Assembly (NCBI GenBank): GCA_964392365.1
Contig: CAYMPH010000006.1
Span: 1-64,000, forward strand
Direction of reading: 5' to 3'
Origin: CAYMPH01 sp964392365
GTDB taxonomy: Bacteria; Spirochaetota; UBA4802; UBA5550
DNA: 64,000 nucleotides
The notes beneath the pieces are model-generated. The model searched no databases. It saw nothing but the letters and a program-made list of their open reading frames with translations, and had not been told where the DNA came from. This document shows, in pieces, positions 18,274 to 27,048 of the stretch. The translations under genes and the position numbers were made by a program. Numbering within the stretch: the first letter of the stretch is position 1; the number at the start of each line of letters is the position of its first letter.

Positions 18274-18408
18274 ATTTTATAAACCTTACTATATTAATAA
18301 ATTATTTGAAAACACAAAAATCATGTTAATAATAAAAAAAATTTTTCTTTACATGGAATTTAAAAAAATTCTTATAAAGATATAAAATATTAATAAACAG
18401 GTGAAATT

Positions 18409-18984
18409 ATGAAAGTAACAGCATTTAATGGAAGCGCCAGAAAAGATGGGAATACTGCAATTTTAATTAATATCGCTCTTGATGAAATTAAAAAAGAAGG
18501 AATTGAAACTGAGCTGATTCAATTGGCAGGAACAAAAATCCGCGGATGTACTGCATGCTATAAATGCAAAACAAATCTTGATAGAAGATGTGCTGTTAAA
18601 AATGATGAGCTAAATGACTGGATTGTTAAAATTGAAAAATCCGATGGAATTATTTTCGGATCTCCAACATATTTCACTAATGTCACTTCTGAAATGAGCT
18701 CCCTGATCAATAGATCCGGCCTTGTTGCCCGTGCCAATGATGATATGTTTAAATACAAAGCAGCTGCAGCTGTTGTAGCTGTAAGGCGCGGCGGAGCGAT
18801 TCATACCTACGATTCAATAAATCATTATTTTCTTGCAAATCATATGATTGTCCCGGGAACGAATTACTGGAACATTGGAATCGGGAAGGATCCTGGAGAT
18901 GTTCTCAAAGATGAGGAAGGCATTCTCACAATGCAGAATCTTGGTAAAAATATGGCCTGGCTTATTAAAAAACTTCATGCATAA
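18409..18984 (+). CDS. Flavodoxin-like NAD(P)H-dependent FMN reductase
   Basis: A 191-residue flavoprotein of the NADPH-dependent FMN reductase/iron-sulfur flavoprotein group. The FMN phosphate loop is FNGSARKDGNTA, and a Cys cluster CTACYKCKTN follows at about residues 46-55 (compact CxxCxxC), as in iron-sulfur flavoproteins. The isoalloxazine-contact motif is FGSPTYFTNVT. The sequence GGTG, five bases before ATG, sets the local ribosome-binding-site pattern used to judge the next gene, which begins 17 bp downstream and is probably co-transcribed. Confidence 0.85.
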   Translation: MKVTAFNGSARKDGNTAILINIALDEIKKEGIETELIQLAGTKIRGCTACYKCKTNLDRRCAVKNDELNDWIVKIEKSDGIIFGSPTYFTNVTSEMSSLINRSGLVARANDDMFKYKAAAAVVAVRRGGAIHTYDSINHYFLANHMIVPGTNYWNIGIGKDPGDVLKDEEGILTMQNLGKNMAWLIKKLHA

Positions 18985-19001
18985 AAGTATAAGGTGATAA
19001 T

Positions 19002-19406
19002 ATAGATATTTTATTAATTACAGCATCAGTAATTCTGCTTGCAGCAGTAATTTTATTTCTGTATCAGCATTCTGCTCAGGCAAAACAAATCGATTCTGTA
19101 AATGAAAAAAATCCATTCCAGAATTTTGATAAATTTTCTGATTATAAAAAAATTCCATGCGTAATTTGCGGAACTATTCTGCTAAAAGGAGAAAGGCTTA
19201 AATCCAAGGAATTCAAAGGCGAGAAAGACAGCATAATTAATATAATGGGATGCTATGCCTGTTATGGGGAAAAAGCATCAAAGAAAAGAATTTGCCCGAT
19301 CTGCAGACAGGAAATGCCTTTAAAAGGATATCTAATCGGGCGGATGACAACTAAAGACAATGGGAAAAAACACCTGAGTGTTTCAGGATGCAATAAATGT
19401 TTTTAA
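19002..19406 (+). CDS. Membrane-anchored double zinc-ribbon protein with apparent AUA start
   Basis: A 134-residue protein. One membrane helix near the N terminus (DILLITASVILLAAVILF) is followed by two zinc-ribbon halves with four CxxC pairs (CVIC, CYAC, CPIC, CNKC) and the conserved-looking phrases LKGERLKS, GYLIGRM and KKHLSVSGC. I recall similar proteins from treponemes. No ATG, GTG or TTG exists between the upstream in-frame stop and the membrane helix. The only codon at the right place is ATA at 19002, five bases after GGTG in AAGGTGAT, exactly the spacing used by the preceding flavodoxin gene (GGTG, five bases, ATG). Either AUA is used for initiation, as AUU is for infC, or a G was lost. 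Function unknown. Confidence 0.75.
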   Translation: MDILLITASVILLAAVILFLYQHSAQAKQIDSVNEKNPFQNFDKFSDYKKIPCVICGTILLKGERLKSKEFKGEKDSIINIMGCYACYGEKASKKRICPICRQEMPLKGYLIGRMTTKDNGKKHLSVSGCNKCF

Positions 19407-19411
19407 AATTT

Positions 19412-20128
19412 CTATTTCGCAGACTCAATTCTTTTCAGATTTGCTTTTATTGTTTCATTTGCTGAATCCAGAGATAAAGCTTTTTTATAATATTCCGCTG
19501 CTTCACTTTTTTTCCCATTTTTTTCATAACTCAGGCCTATATTATTTATTATTTCAGGCGAATCGCTATTTATGGCCAGAGCAACAGAAAATGCAGTATT
19601 TGCTTCACCGTATTTCTGAAGATTCATAAGCGCAATTCCAAGAGCATTATAGGAAATATATAATTCAGGATTCACCGAGTTGGCTTTTTCAAAAAATTCT
19701 TTTGCCTTGGTGAAATTTTTCGAACTCAAGCTTGCCATGCCGAGAACATAATACAGCATCCCGTCTTTTACAGAAGCAAGTCCTCTGTTTGCAGTTGCTT
19801 CAGCATCGCCGAATTTTTTAAATTCAATTAACATAAGTGACTGATCAATATATGCAGTTGGATTTTTTTTATCAATTTCCATACATTTTCTAAAATGCGC
19901 AGATGCGTTTTTTTCATTGCCCATTTTCCAGTAATTATGTGCTGCAAGTAAACGCAGATTATAGTTTGGCGAACCCGCCTTAAAATCATCAGCTCCGACA
20001 AGATCTTTTGCAACTATTGCAAGCGAATCAGCATATTTTTTATCCTGATATAGTTTTAATGCTTCATCATATGAAGCAAATAACGCTGAAGAAATAAAAA
20101 TAATAAATATGGTGATTAGCTTTTTCAT
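19412..20128 (-). CDS. Secreted tetratricopeptide-repeat protein
   Basis: A 238-residue protein with a cleavable-type signal peptide (MKKLITIFIIFISSALFA) and about five TPR units covering the rest, for example YNALGIALMNLQKYGEA and NNIGLSYEKNGKKSEAAEYYKKA. It is probably a periplasmic scaffold for protein-protein contacts. The frame is open four codons further upstream; the ATG at 20128 is preferred because GGA precedes it at normal distance and the signal peptide begins there. It converges with the zinc-ribbon gene, only 5 bp apart. Confidence 0.85.
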   Translation of the reverse strand: MKKLITIFIIFISSALFASYDEALKLYQDKKYADSLAIVAKDLVGADDFKAGSPNYNLRLLAAHNYWKMGNEKNASAHFRKCMEIDKKNPTAYIDQSLMLIEFKKFGDAEATANRGLASVKDGMLYYVLGMASLSSKNFTKAKEFFEKANSVNPELYISYNALGIALMNLQKYGEANTAFSVALAINSDSPEIINNIGLSYEKNGKKSEAAEYYKKALSLDSANETIKANLKRIESAK

Positions 20129-20159
20129 TATTATATCCAAAGATAGATGTTTTATTAAG

Positions 20160-20264
20160 ATCCCTCACCCTCAACGGGGGAGGACAGGTGGGGGTGTAAT
20201 ACTGTAAACTTAGACATTTAGTAGAAATCACCCTCCCCTAACCCCTCCCATCAAGGGAGGGGAT
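20160..20264. repeat. Inverted pair of GC-rich palindromic repeat units
   Basis: Two related units of about 36 bp stand head to head: 20160-20196 on the minus strand and 20229-20264 on the plus strand, separated by about 32 bp of AT-rich sequence. Read in its own direction each begins CACCC and ends in GAGGGA or GGGGAT. The second holds a hairpin CCCTCCC-ATCA-.GGGAGGG-like. Such C/G-run units are typical of dispersed extragenic repeats. The location, just after the ppdK stop and before the TPR gene start on the minus strand, would also let the hairpins affect mRNA stability. Confidence 0.7.
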
Positions 20265-20291
20265 TAATAATTCCTATGACAAATTTCTTGT

Positions 20292-23003
20292 TTATCTGCA
20301 CGCTGCCTGAGCTGCAGCAAGCCTTGCAATTGGAACTCTGAATGGTGAACAGCTGACATAATTGAGACCAACCATATGGCAGAATTCAACTGAGCTTGGT
20401 TCTCCACCATGTTCGCCGCAGATCCCTATTTTCAGATCTTTTTTAACAGAGCGTCCTTTCTCTACAGCCATTTTTATAAGCTGGCCAACGCCGTCTCTAT
20501 CAAGAACTCTGAAAGGATCGTTAGCAAGAATTTTTTTATCTACATAAAATGGAAGGAAAGAGCCGGAATCGTCCCTGCTGTAACCGAAAGTCATCTGTGT
20601 CAGGTCGTTTGTTCCGAAAGAGAAAAATTCCGCTTCTTTTGCAATCTCATCTGCAGTAACTGCAGCTCTTGGAACTTCAATCATTGTACCAACATGATAT
20701 TCAATTTTAATTCCGGTTTCCTTCATTACCAGTTCCGCTGTTCTGACTATTATTTCTTTCTGCATTGAAAGCTCTTTAACTGTACCAACAAGCGGTACCA
20801 TTACCTCAGGTTTGGCATCAACACCTTCTTTCTTAAGCTGGCATGCTGCTTCAAAAATTGCTCTTGCCTGCATTTCTGTTATTTCCGGAAAAGTTATTCC
20901 AAGTCTGCATCCTCTGTGGCCAAGCATCGGGTTGAATTCATGAAGAGCTTCAACTTTAGCTTTAATTCTTTCAACGGTAATTCCAAGTTCCTGAGACATT
21001 TCTTTCTGGTTAGCTTCCTCATGTGGAAGGAATTCATGCAGCGGAGGATCAAGCAGCCTGATAGTAACCCCGTAGCCTTCCATTGCCTTGAGTATTCCGT
21101 AGAAATCGTCTCTTTGAATAGGAAGAAGTTTTTTCAATGCTTTCTGTCTTTCTTCAAGTGTATCAGCAAGGATCATTTCCCTCATAGCCTTGATTCTATC
21201 ACCTTCGAAGAACATATGTTCTGTTCTGCAAAGACCAATTCCCTGAGCTCCGAAGTTTCTTGCAATCTGAGCATCTTTCGGGGTGTCTGCATTTGTTCGC
21301 ACTGCAAGCTTTTTAACTTCATCAGACCATTTCATTAATGTTTCAAAATCACCAGAAAGCACTGCTTCCATGGTTTTAACCTGACCCATCATCACCTCAC
21401 CTGTTGATCCGTTTAGTGAAATGTAGTCGCCTTCTTTTAAAACTATATCTTTAACTTTTATTTCCCGTTTTGAGTATGATATTTCCAGTTCGCCGCATCC
21501 GGAAACGCAGCATTTTCCCATGCCTCTTGCTACAACAGCTGCGTGAGAAGTCATTCCGCCTCTTTGAGTAAGTATTCCCTGTGCTGCAGACATTCCTTTC
21601 AAATCTTCAGGAGATGTTTCTATACGGACAAGAATTACTTTCTCGCCTCTGTTAGTCCACTCATCTGCATCATCTGCGTTAAATACTATTTTTCCTGTAG
21701 CAGCTCCCGGTGAAGCAGGAAGGCCCTTGGCAATAACTTTCTTTTCTGCTGATGGATCGAATGTAGGGTGAAGAAGCTGATCAAGAGCATTTGGGTCAAC
21801 TCTGAGAATAGCTTTCTTTTTATCGATCAATCCTTCTTTTACCATTTCAACTGCGATTCTAACTGCAGCTGCAGCAGTTCTTTTACCGTTTCTTGTCTGC
21901 AGCATCCAGAGTTTTTTGTTCTGAATTGTAAATTCTATATCCTGCATATCTGTGTAATGCTTTTCAAGATTCTTGTAAATTTTAACAAGATCGCCATATG
22001 CTTCAGGCATATATTCTTCAAGTGACTGGAACTTTGATTTTCTATCAGATTCAGATACTGAATTGCTTACAGCCCATTTTTTTGAACCTGCAATTGTTAC
22101 CTGCTGAGGAGTTCTTATTCCTGCTACAACATCCTCACCCTGAGCATTAACTAAATACTCGCCGTAAAAGGCGTTTTCACCTGTTGCAGGATCTCTTGTA
22201 AATGCAACACCTGTTGCGCAATCATCTCCCATGTTTCCGAAAACCATTGCCTGGACATTTACTGCAGTTCCCCAGCTGTCATCAACCTGATTCATTTTTC
22301 TGTAGAGTATTGCTCTATCATTCTGCCATGATCCGAAAACGGCTCCAACAGCGCCCCAAAGCTGCTGTTTAGGATCTGATGGAAAATCTATATTAAGAGT
22401 TTTTTTAATTATTGCTTTAAATCTTTTTACCAGTTCTTTTAAATCTTCAACAGTGAGTTCAAGGTCAAGCTTAACGCCTTTCTCATGTTTAAGCTCTTCC
22501 ATTATTTTTTCAAACGGATCTATTTCATTTTTATCTTCAGGTTTAAGACCAAGAACAACATCTCCGTACATCTGAACAAAACGTCTATAGGAATCCCATC
22601 CGAATCTTTCATTCCCGGATTTTGCTATAATACCCTTAATGGTGTCATCGTTTAGTCCAAGATTTAAAATTGTATCCATCATCCCGGGCATTGAAGCTCT
22701 TGCGCCTGAACGAACTGAAAGAAGAAGAGGGTTTGACGGGTCGCCGAATTTTGCGCCCATGGTTTCTTCAACCTGCTTCATTGCCTTGTTTACTTCCGCT
22801 TCAAGAGCATCAGGAAATTTTCTTCCGTTTTCGTAAAATTCCGTACATACTTCTGTGGTTATAGTGAATCCTGCTGGAACCGGTATTCCAAGATTTGACA
22901 TTTCAGCTAAATTTGCGCCCTTTCCCCCGAGGAGATTCTTCATATCAGCTTTGCCGTCTGATTTTCCTGCTCCGAAAGAATAAACTCTTTTAAGATTTGC
23001 CAT
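20292..23003 (-). CDS. ppdK: Pyruvate, phosphate dikinase
   Basis: A 903-residue enzyme interconverting pyruvate + ATP + Pi and phosphoenolpyruvate + AMP + PPi in the cytoplasm, reversing or replacing pyruvate kinase. The nucleotide-binding domain starts with KNLLGGKGANLAEM and contains SVRSGARASMPGMMDTI. The swivelling domain has the phosphohistidine motif GGMTSHAAVVARGMGK. The C-terminal PEP/pyruvate domain shows GLCRTEHMFF, LGHRGCRLG and the catalytic CGEHGGEP. Length and all key residues are normal. GGAG stands before the ATG. A PPi-based glycolysis/gluconeogenesis switch is typical of many spirochaetes and other anaerobes. Confidence 0.97.
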   Translation of the reverse strand: MANLKRVYSFGAGKSDGKADMKNLLGGKGANLAEMSNLGIPVPAGFTITTEVCTEFYENGRKFPDALEAEVNKAMKQVEETMGAKFGDPSNPLLLSVRSGARASMPGMMDTILNLGLNDDTIKGIIAKSGNERFGWDSYRRFVQMYGDVVLGLKPEDKNEIDPFEKIMEELKHEKGVKLDLELTVEDLKELVKRFKAIIKKTLNIDFPSDPKQQLWGAVGAVFGSWQNDRAILYRKMNQVDDSWGTAVNVQAMVFGNMGDDCATGVAFTRDPATGENAFYGEYLVNAQGEDVVAGIRTPQQVTIAGSKKWAVSNSVSESDRKSKFQSLEEYMPEAYGDLVKIYKNLEKHYTDMQDIEFTIQNKKLWMLQTRNGKRTAAAAVRIAVEMVKEGLIDKKKAILRVDPNALDQLLHPTFDPSAEKKVIAKGLPASPGAATGKIVFNADDADEWTNRGEKVILVRIETSPEDLKGMSAAQGILTQRGGMTSHAAVVARGMGKCCVSGCGELEISYSKREIKVKDIVLKEGDYISLNGSTGEVMMGQVKTMEAVLSGDFETLMKWSDEVKKLAVRTNADTPKDAQIARNFGAQGIGLCRTEHMFFEGDRIKAMREMILADTLEERQKALKKLLPIQRDDFYGILKAMEGYGVTIRLLDPPLHEFLPHEEANQKEMSQELGITVERIKAKVEALHEFNPMLGHRGCRLGITFPEITEMQARAIFEAACQLKKEGVDAKPEVMVPLVGTVKELSMQKEIIVRTAELVMKETGIKIEYHVGTMIEVPRAAVTADEIAKEAEFFSFGTNDLTQMTFGYSRDDSGSFLPFYVDKKILANDPFRVLDRDGVGQLIKMAVEKGRSVKKDLKIGICGEHGGEPSSVEFCHMVGLNYVSCSPFRVPIARLAAAQAACR

Positions 23004-23061
23004 AATAGTTCTCCATAAAGTTTAATTAAATATCAGTTTCTGCTTTAATGATGAAAAATAT

Positions 23062-23102
23062 TTTGTTATCAAAAAATAAAAAGCTCTCACCACAGCTGGT
23101 GA
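23062..23102 (-). terminator. Rho-independent terminator after the rhomboid gene
   Basis: On the minus strand a 6-bp stem (TCACCA / TGGTGA) with a GCTG loop at 23087-23102 is followed by GAGC and a long T-rich run. It lies about 110 bp after the rhomboid stop and about 60 bp before the ppdK start, so it separates the two transcripts and implies an own promoter for ppdK. Confidence 0.7.
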
Positions 23103-23210
23103 TAACGGCTTAATTTGATTATATGTAAATGCTTTTAGGCTATTTTAATATTGTAAAGATATTTTTGTAAAGATTTAGAATAAAAAATCGGCTGGAATAT
23201 GTCACATCAC

Positions 23211-24173
23211 TCAAATATATTTTTTTAATTCTCTGAGAAAACATGATTCAAATGTTTCACATTTTTTACAATAAGCATCACCAAGATCAAAATCTTTTTC
23301 TACGCACAATCCGTCTTTGCTTTCATTCATTATCTGCAGATATTTTATTTTTTGAATTTCAGCGTCATTAAGTGAATCATACCCTGTAGTTTTTATTTTA
23401 TTCAGGATACTTATTAGCGCATCTCTTGAATCTGTGTTATCAGATAAAAAACTGGTTTCCTTTAAAATAGCCGATTTTTGAAATTTCGCCCTGAACTTTT
23501 TTGTTTTAAATTCAATTCCATGCCATCGGATATAAACGAAATAAAAAATACCGAATAGTAAACCGCCTAAATGGCCAACATGTGATACTCCGCCTGCACC
23601 GCCGGAGGAAACAAGAGAATATAATTCCAGAGCCCCATAAAGAACGACCAGATATTTTGCTTTAATTGGAATAAAGAAGAATAACAGAATTTCAGCTTCA
23701 GGGAAAAGCATTCCAAAAGCAAGAAGCATTCCGAATACAGCTCCAGAAGCTCCTATAGTTGGAATTGCATATGAATTTGTAAGAATAAAAGTATTTATCA
23801 GGAAAATAGTTAACCCGGCTCCGATGCCTGTAAAAAAATAATAGAAAAGAAATTTTTTACTGCCCCAGGTCTGTTCAATCGGTATTCCAAATATAAGAAG
23901 AGCATACATATTTAAAAATAAATGCATGAAGTTCCCGTGAAGAAACATGTATGTTACAAACTGCCAGATATAAAGCTTTTCTACTACAACCGCAGGTATT
24001 AGGCCTAAATAAAAAGTCATTATGGGTGTCTGGTTTGAAAATGTGCCTTCAGATCCTGTTAAAAAATATTGGAGCTGATTCCCTTCAGCCATTATCTGAA
24101 GAAGATATATTGCTGCATTTATAATAATAATTCTAATTACCCAGCTTTTTGTGCCTGTCTCGAAACCGTTCAT
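23211..24173 (-). CDS. Rhomboid-family intramembrane serine protease with Cys-rich tail
   Basis: A 320-residue membrane protease. Six hydrophobic helices carry the rhomboid signatures: the HGNFMHLFLNMYAL loop, the catalytic Ser in GASGAVFG and the catalytic His in HVGHLGGLLFG. It should cleave helices within the membrane. After the rhomboid core there is a soluble tail of about 100 residues ending in a Cys cluster (C-x11-C-x2-C-x5-C within the last 35 residues), which might bind a metal or form disulfides; this is unusual for minimal bacterial rhomboids. The promoter region is shared with the divergent kinase gene at 24638. Confidence 0.88.
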   Translation of the reverse strand: MNGFETGTKSWVIRIIIINAAIYLLQIMAEGNQLQYFLTGSEGTFSNQTPIMTFYLGLIPAVVVEKLYIWQFVTYMFLHGNFMHLFLNMYALLIFGIPIEQTWGSKKFLFYYFFTGIGAGLTIFLINTFILTNSYAIPTIGASGAVFGMLLAFGMLFPEAEILLFFFIPIKAKYLVVLYGALELYSLVSSGGAGGVSHVGHLGGLLFGIFYFVYIRWHGIEFKTKKFRAKFQKSAILKETSFLSDNTDSRDALISILNKIKTTGYDSLNDAEIQKIKYLQIMNESKDGLCVEKDFDLGDAYCKKCETFESCFLRELKKYI

Positions 24174-24637
24174 ATATACCGTTCTTTTTATATTACAAAA
24201 TTTATTTCTATATCTTAAAGTCTTTTCATTAAAAAACAGTAATCCTTTGTTTTATTCAGTATTGTTTAAATTTATCTATTGTAAGATAAATATAATTGAT
24301 ACTTTGTTACATAAAGATTTATTTAATAAATAATCGTAAAGACTTTTTTTATAAATTGCTATAAAATTGAATTACCTGTTTATTATATTTTTTTTAAAAA
24401 AAGTTTTTATTTTAAAATAATTTAATTGTTGCTATGTTTTATACTAGGCAAAAAATATAACTATATCAGTTAACAGAATAATTTGAAAATTTGTTCTTCA
24501 CAAATACGCGGGAAGTCAGGCACTTCAATATAAGCTGATAAAGATCCTAACACGCCGCTTATTGCAGAATGCTTTTTCTATTTTATATGTGAATTACTAT
24601 TTCTATAAGTATTGAATATATTATTACATTTATTGAT
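24174..24637. other. 464-bp intergenic region with three consecutive hairpins
   Basis: Non-coding region between the divergent rhomboid and kinase genes. Most is very AT-rich, but 24489-24562 is richer in GC and contains three successive perfect inverted repeats: 24489-24505 (ATTTGT, 5-base loop, ACAAAT), 24512-24526 (GAAGT, loop CAGGC, ACTTC) and 24530-24562 (ATAAGC, 21-base loop, GCTTAT). This could be a structured leader of the kinase gene or a small RNA. I see no convincing promoter hexamers and no recognised riboswitch class. Confidence 0.4.
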
Positions 24638-26254
24638 ATGGGATGGATAAGATTGAATGATAATGATATAAAAAAACTGCAGGATAAAATTTCTTTCCTC
24701 GAAAACAGAATAAAAAATCTGGAACAGGAAAAAAAATTATCCGGCAGTTACGACGCGCTTCTCATGGAATCAGAAAATCTTTTTAAATCTGTTGTGGATA
24801 ACTCTCACGATGGAATTTTTCTTGCAAACAGCTCCTTTCAGATTGTCTACGCGAATAAAGAACTCTGCGGAATACTGCAATACCCTCATAATCAAATCAT
24901 CAGCCGGAATTTTACAGACTTCATAGATATAAAAGATTCAGAAACCGTTTTGAATTCGCTTAAAGAACTTTTAAAAAGTGATCAGCCTGCTCATCTCATA
25001 TTTAAAATCGTCAGGAAAGAAGGAGAACTTAGAAATATAAAACTGAATTCCTCACTGATTAAAAATGCTCAGGGAAATATTCTGATAATAGGACAGATGC
25101 TGGATGTAACAGAAACAGAAACACTGGAGGAGGAATTTCTTAAAATCAAGAAACTCGAATCTGTCGGCCTTTTCGCAGGCGGCATAGCTCACGATTTTAA
25201 TAATATACTGAATGCAATTCTTGGAAATATCTCACTAGCAAAATTAAGTTTTGAAGATAAAAACGAATTATTCATTCTGCTTGAAGGAGCAGAAAAAGCA
25301 TCTGTTCGAGCAAAAAATCTGACCAATCAGCTGCTCACTTTTTCTAAAGGCGGAGCTCCGATTAAAAAATCAATGAAAATTGAAAATCTTCTGCACGAGG
25401 CTGTAAACCTTGCTCTTTCAGGTTCAAATCTGAAATGCAATTATATAATTGATGATGAACTCTGGCCGGTTGAAGTAGATGAAGGGCAGCTTCACCAGGT
25501 TATAAGCAATATTGTTCTTAATGCAAAACAGGCAATGCCTTATGGCGGCAATATTGAATTAGTTGCAGACAATATTTCCATGGAACGGCTTACCAACCTG
25601 CCATTTTTAAAAAAAGGAAAGTATGTTAAAATATCCATAAGAGATAATGGACTTGGTATTCCTGATGAAATAATGAATAAAATTTTTGATCCTTATTTCA
25701 CTACCAAAACCATAGGACAGGGACTTGGCTTAACAAGTGTTTATTCAATAATTAAAAAACATGACGGCCATATAACTGCAGAATCGATTCAGGGAAAGGG
25801 AACAATTTTTTCAATTTTTCTTCCGGCATCAGAAACATATGATGAGCTTGACGAAGTAGATCTGATTTCAATTGATGATGACCAGAAGGGAACTGTTCTT
25901 TTAATGGATGATGAGGAAAGTATTTTATCAGTTACATCACGCATGCTTGAAAAGATAGGGTTTTCTGTAGTTACAGCAAAAAATGGCAAGGAAGCGATTA
26001 CAATTTGTCAAAAAAATAAAGCTGCCAACCAATGTTTTGATTTTGCAATTTTTGACTTAACAATTCCTGGAGGAATCGGCGGTAAAGAAGTATTGCAGGA
26101 TATACTTAAAATTTATCCTGAAATAAAAGTAATTGTAAGCAGCGGCTATTCAAATGATCCGGTTATGGCTAATTTCAAAGAATACGGCTTTAAAGAAGTA
26201 ATTGCCAAACCGTATACAATTAATGATTTAAAAAGAATTATTAAAAATATATAG
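24638..26254 (+). CDS. PAS hybrid histidine kinase with C-terminal receiver
   Basis: A 538-residue cytoplasmic hybrid kinase: a short coiled coil (about 10-35), one PAS domain (about 45-165, DGIFLANSSF), HisKA (GGIAHDFNN), HATPase (N box NIVLNAKQAMPYGG, G boxes DNGLGIP and GQGLGLT) and a receiver (about 420-538, with MDDEES, FDLTIPGG and AKPYT). The core and receiver closely resemble those of the kinase at 121-4815, suggesting paralogues of one family. The ATG at 24638 has no clear ribosome-binding site; a TTG five codons later has GGGATGG upstream, so the true start may be 24653. The following small ORF and STAS gene may be co-regulated. Confidence 0.9.
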   Translation: MGWIRLNDNDIKKLQDKISFLENRIKNLEQEKKLSGSYDALLMESENLFKSVVDNSHDGIFLANSSFQIVYANKELCGILQYPHNQIISRNFTDFIDIKDSETVLNSLKELLKSDQPAHLIFKIVRKEGELRNIKLNSSLIKNAQGNILIIGQMLDVTETETLEEEFLKIKKLESVGLFAGGIAHDFNNILNAILGNISLAKLSFEDKNELFILLEGAEKASVRAKNLTNQLLTFSKGGAPIKKSMKIENLLHEAVNLALSGSNLKCNYIIDDELWPVEVDEGQLHQVISNIVLNAKQAMPYGGNIELVADNISMERLTNLPFLKKGKYVKISIRDNGLGIPDEIMNKIFDPYFTTKTIGQGLGLTSVYSIIKKHDGHITAESIQGKGTIFSIFLPASETYDELDEVDLISIDDDQKGTVLLMDDEESILSVTSRMLEKIGFSVVTAKNGKEAITICQKNKAANQCFDFAIFDLTIPGGIGGKEVLQDILKIYPEIKVIVSSGYSNDPVMANFKEYGFKEVIAKPYTINDLKRIIKNI

Positions 26255-26311
26255 ATTTATTTTGTCATTTATATATATTTAATATCACTTAATCAATAGG
26301 ATAAGAATAAA

Positions 26312-26515
26312 ATGAATGAGAAAAAAAAGGGTCTTCAAGAGGATATTGCTGAAATTGAAATGCTGAAAAGTGAAAGCCTGACTGCATTATCTCTATACAA
26401 TCATATTCTTCATTTTTATCTGGAAGAAGGCGATAAAGGGCTCGATTATATTAACAAAATGTGGAATATAGCCATAGATGAAAGCAATAAAATTAAGCGA
26501 AATAACCTTGACTGA
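26312..26515 (+). CDS. Small hypothetical helical protein, 67 aa
   Basis: A 67-residue charged, helical protein of unknown function, with Lys/Glu-rich ends and a central segment SLTALSLYNHILHFYLEEGDKGLDYI. AGGA precedes the ATG. It lies 57 bp after the hybrid kinase and about 95 bp before the STAS gene, in the same direction. It has no transmembrane segment and no recognisable motif; it might act as a small adaptor of the neighbouring signalling proteins, but this rests on position only. Confidence 0.55.
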   Translation: MNEKKKGLQEDIAEIEMLKSESLTALSLYNHILHFYLEEGDKGLDYINKMWNIAIDESNKIKRNNLD

Positions 26516-26610
26516 ATTTATGTGGCAAATTATTGTCGATCTATATTAGAGTATGTAAATTAGTTTATAATAACTTTTAGAGTCTATACTAATATAAAAG
26601 GATATATTTT

Positions 26611-26961
26611 ATGAACACTTCTGATTCTCTATATACTATTAATAGTATACCTGAAGAAAATAAAATTGTAATTAGCGGTGAATTGAAATTGCAAACTGTA
26701 GCTAAATACAATGAGATTATTGAAATTCTGCTGGATTCCTGCATAACACTCAAAGACCCGGTAATTCTCGACATCAGGAATCTTACAATTTTAAACAGTT
26801 CTGGAATTGCTTCATTCGGTCTTTTTATTATTAAAATGAGAGATATTAATAAAAAACTTATAATACATGCTTCAAAACATATTCACTGGCAGGTTTTCAG
26901 CTTAGAGGATTTTAAAGAATTAGATTCAAATCTAGAAATTGAATTTTTTGAAATGCATTAA
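26611..26961 (+). CDS. STAS-domain protein (anti-sigma-factor-antagonist-like)
   Basis: A 116-residue single-domain protein with the STAS fold: an N-terminal strand pair (ENKIVISGELKLQT), the conserved strand-loop-helix PVILDIRNLTILNSSGIASFG and a final helix. The second Ser of NSSG is at the position phosphorylated in SpoIIAA/RsbV proteins. STAS proteins couple to SpoIIE-type phosphatases and serine kinases; a SpoIIE-type phosphatase is encoded at 50549-52702, though not adjacent. AAGGAT precedes the ATG, and a strong terminator follows 40 bp after the stop. Confidence 0.75.
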   Translation: MNTSDSLYTINSIPEENKIVISGELKLQTVAKYNEIIEILLDSCITLKDPVILDIRNLTILNSSGIASFGLFIIKMRDINKKLIIHASKHIHWQVFSLEDFKELDSNLEIEFFEMH

Positions 26962-27001
26962 TTTAGTACAGGGAATCATAAACATTACCTTTAAAAAACA
27001 A

Positions 27002-27036
27002 AAGGATTGCTTTAAAAGCAATCCTTAATTTTTTAT
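27002..27036 (+). terminator. Rho-independent terminator after the STAS gene
   Basis: A 25-base near-perfect palindrome (12-bp arms AAGGATTGCTTT / AAAGCAATCCTT around one base) followed on the plus strand by AATTTTTTATTT. It clearly ends the kinase-STAS transcript. The antisense XRE gene ends 31 bp further on, but on that strand only A-rich sequence follows the stem, preceded by its complement AAAAAATT, so it may also slow that transcript. Confidence 0.85.
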
Positions 27037-27048
27037 TTGGAGGTTAAT

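Noticed and set aside
20409..20768. 119-codon open frame opposite ppdK
   Set aside because: It lies wholly inside the well-conserved ppdK gene on the other strand; no start signal and Phe/Cys-rich antisense-like composition.
24545..24562. CCTAAC followed by a GC-rich stem, reminiscent of an integron attC half site
   Set aside because: There is no partner GTTRRRY core at a suitable distance, no cassette ORF and no integrase gene; a single short match is not evidence.
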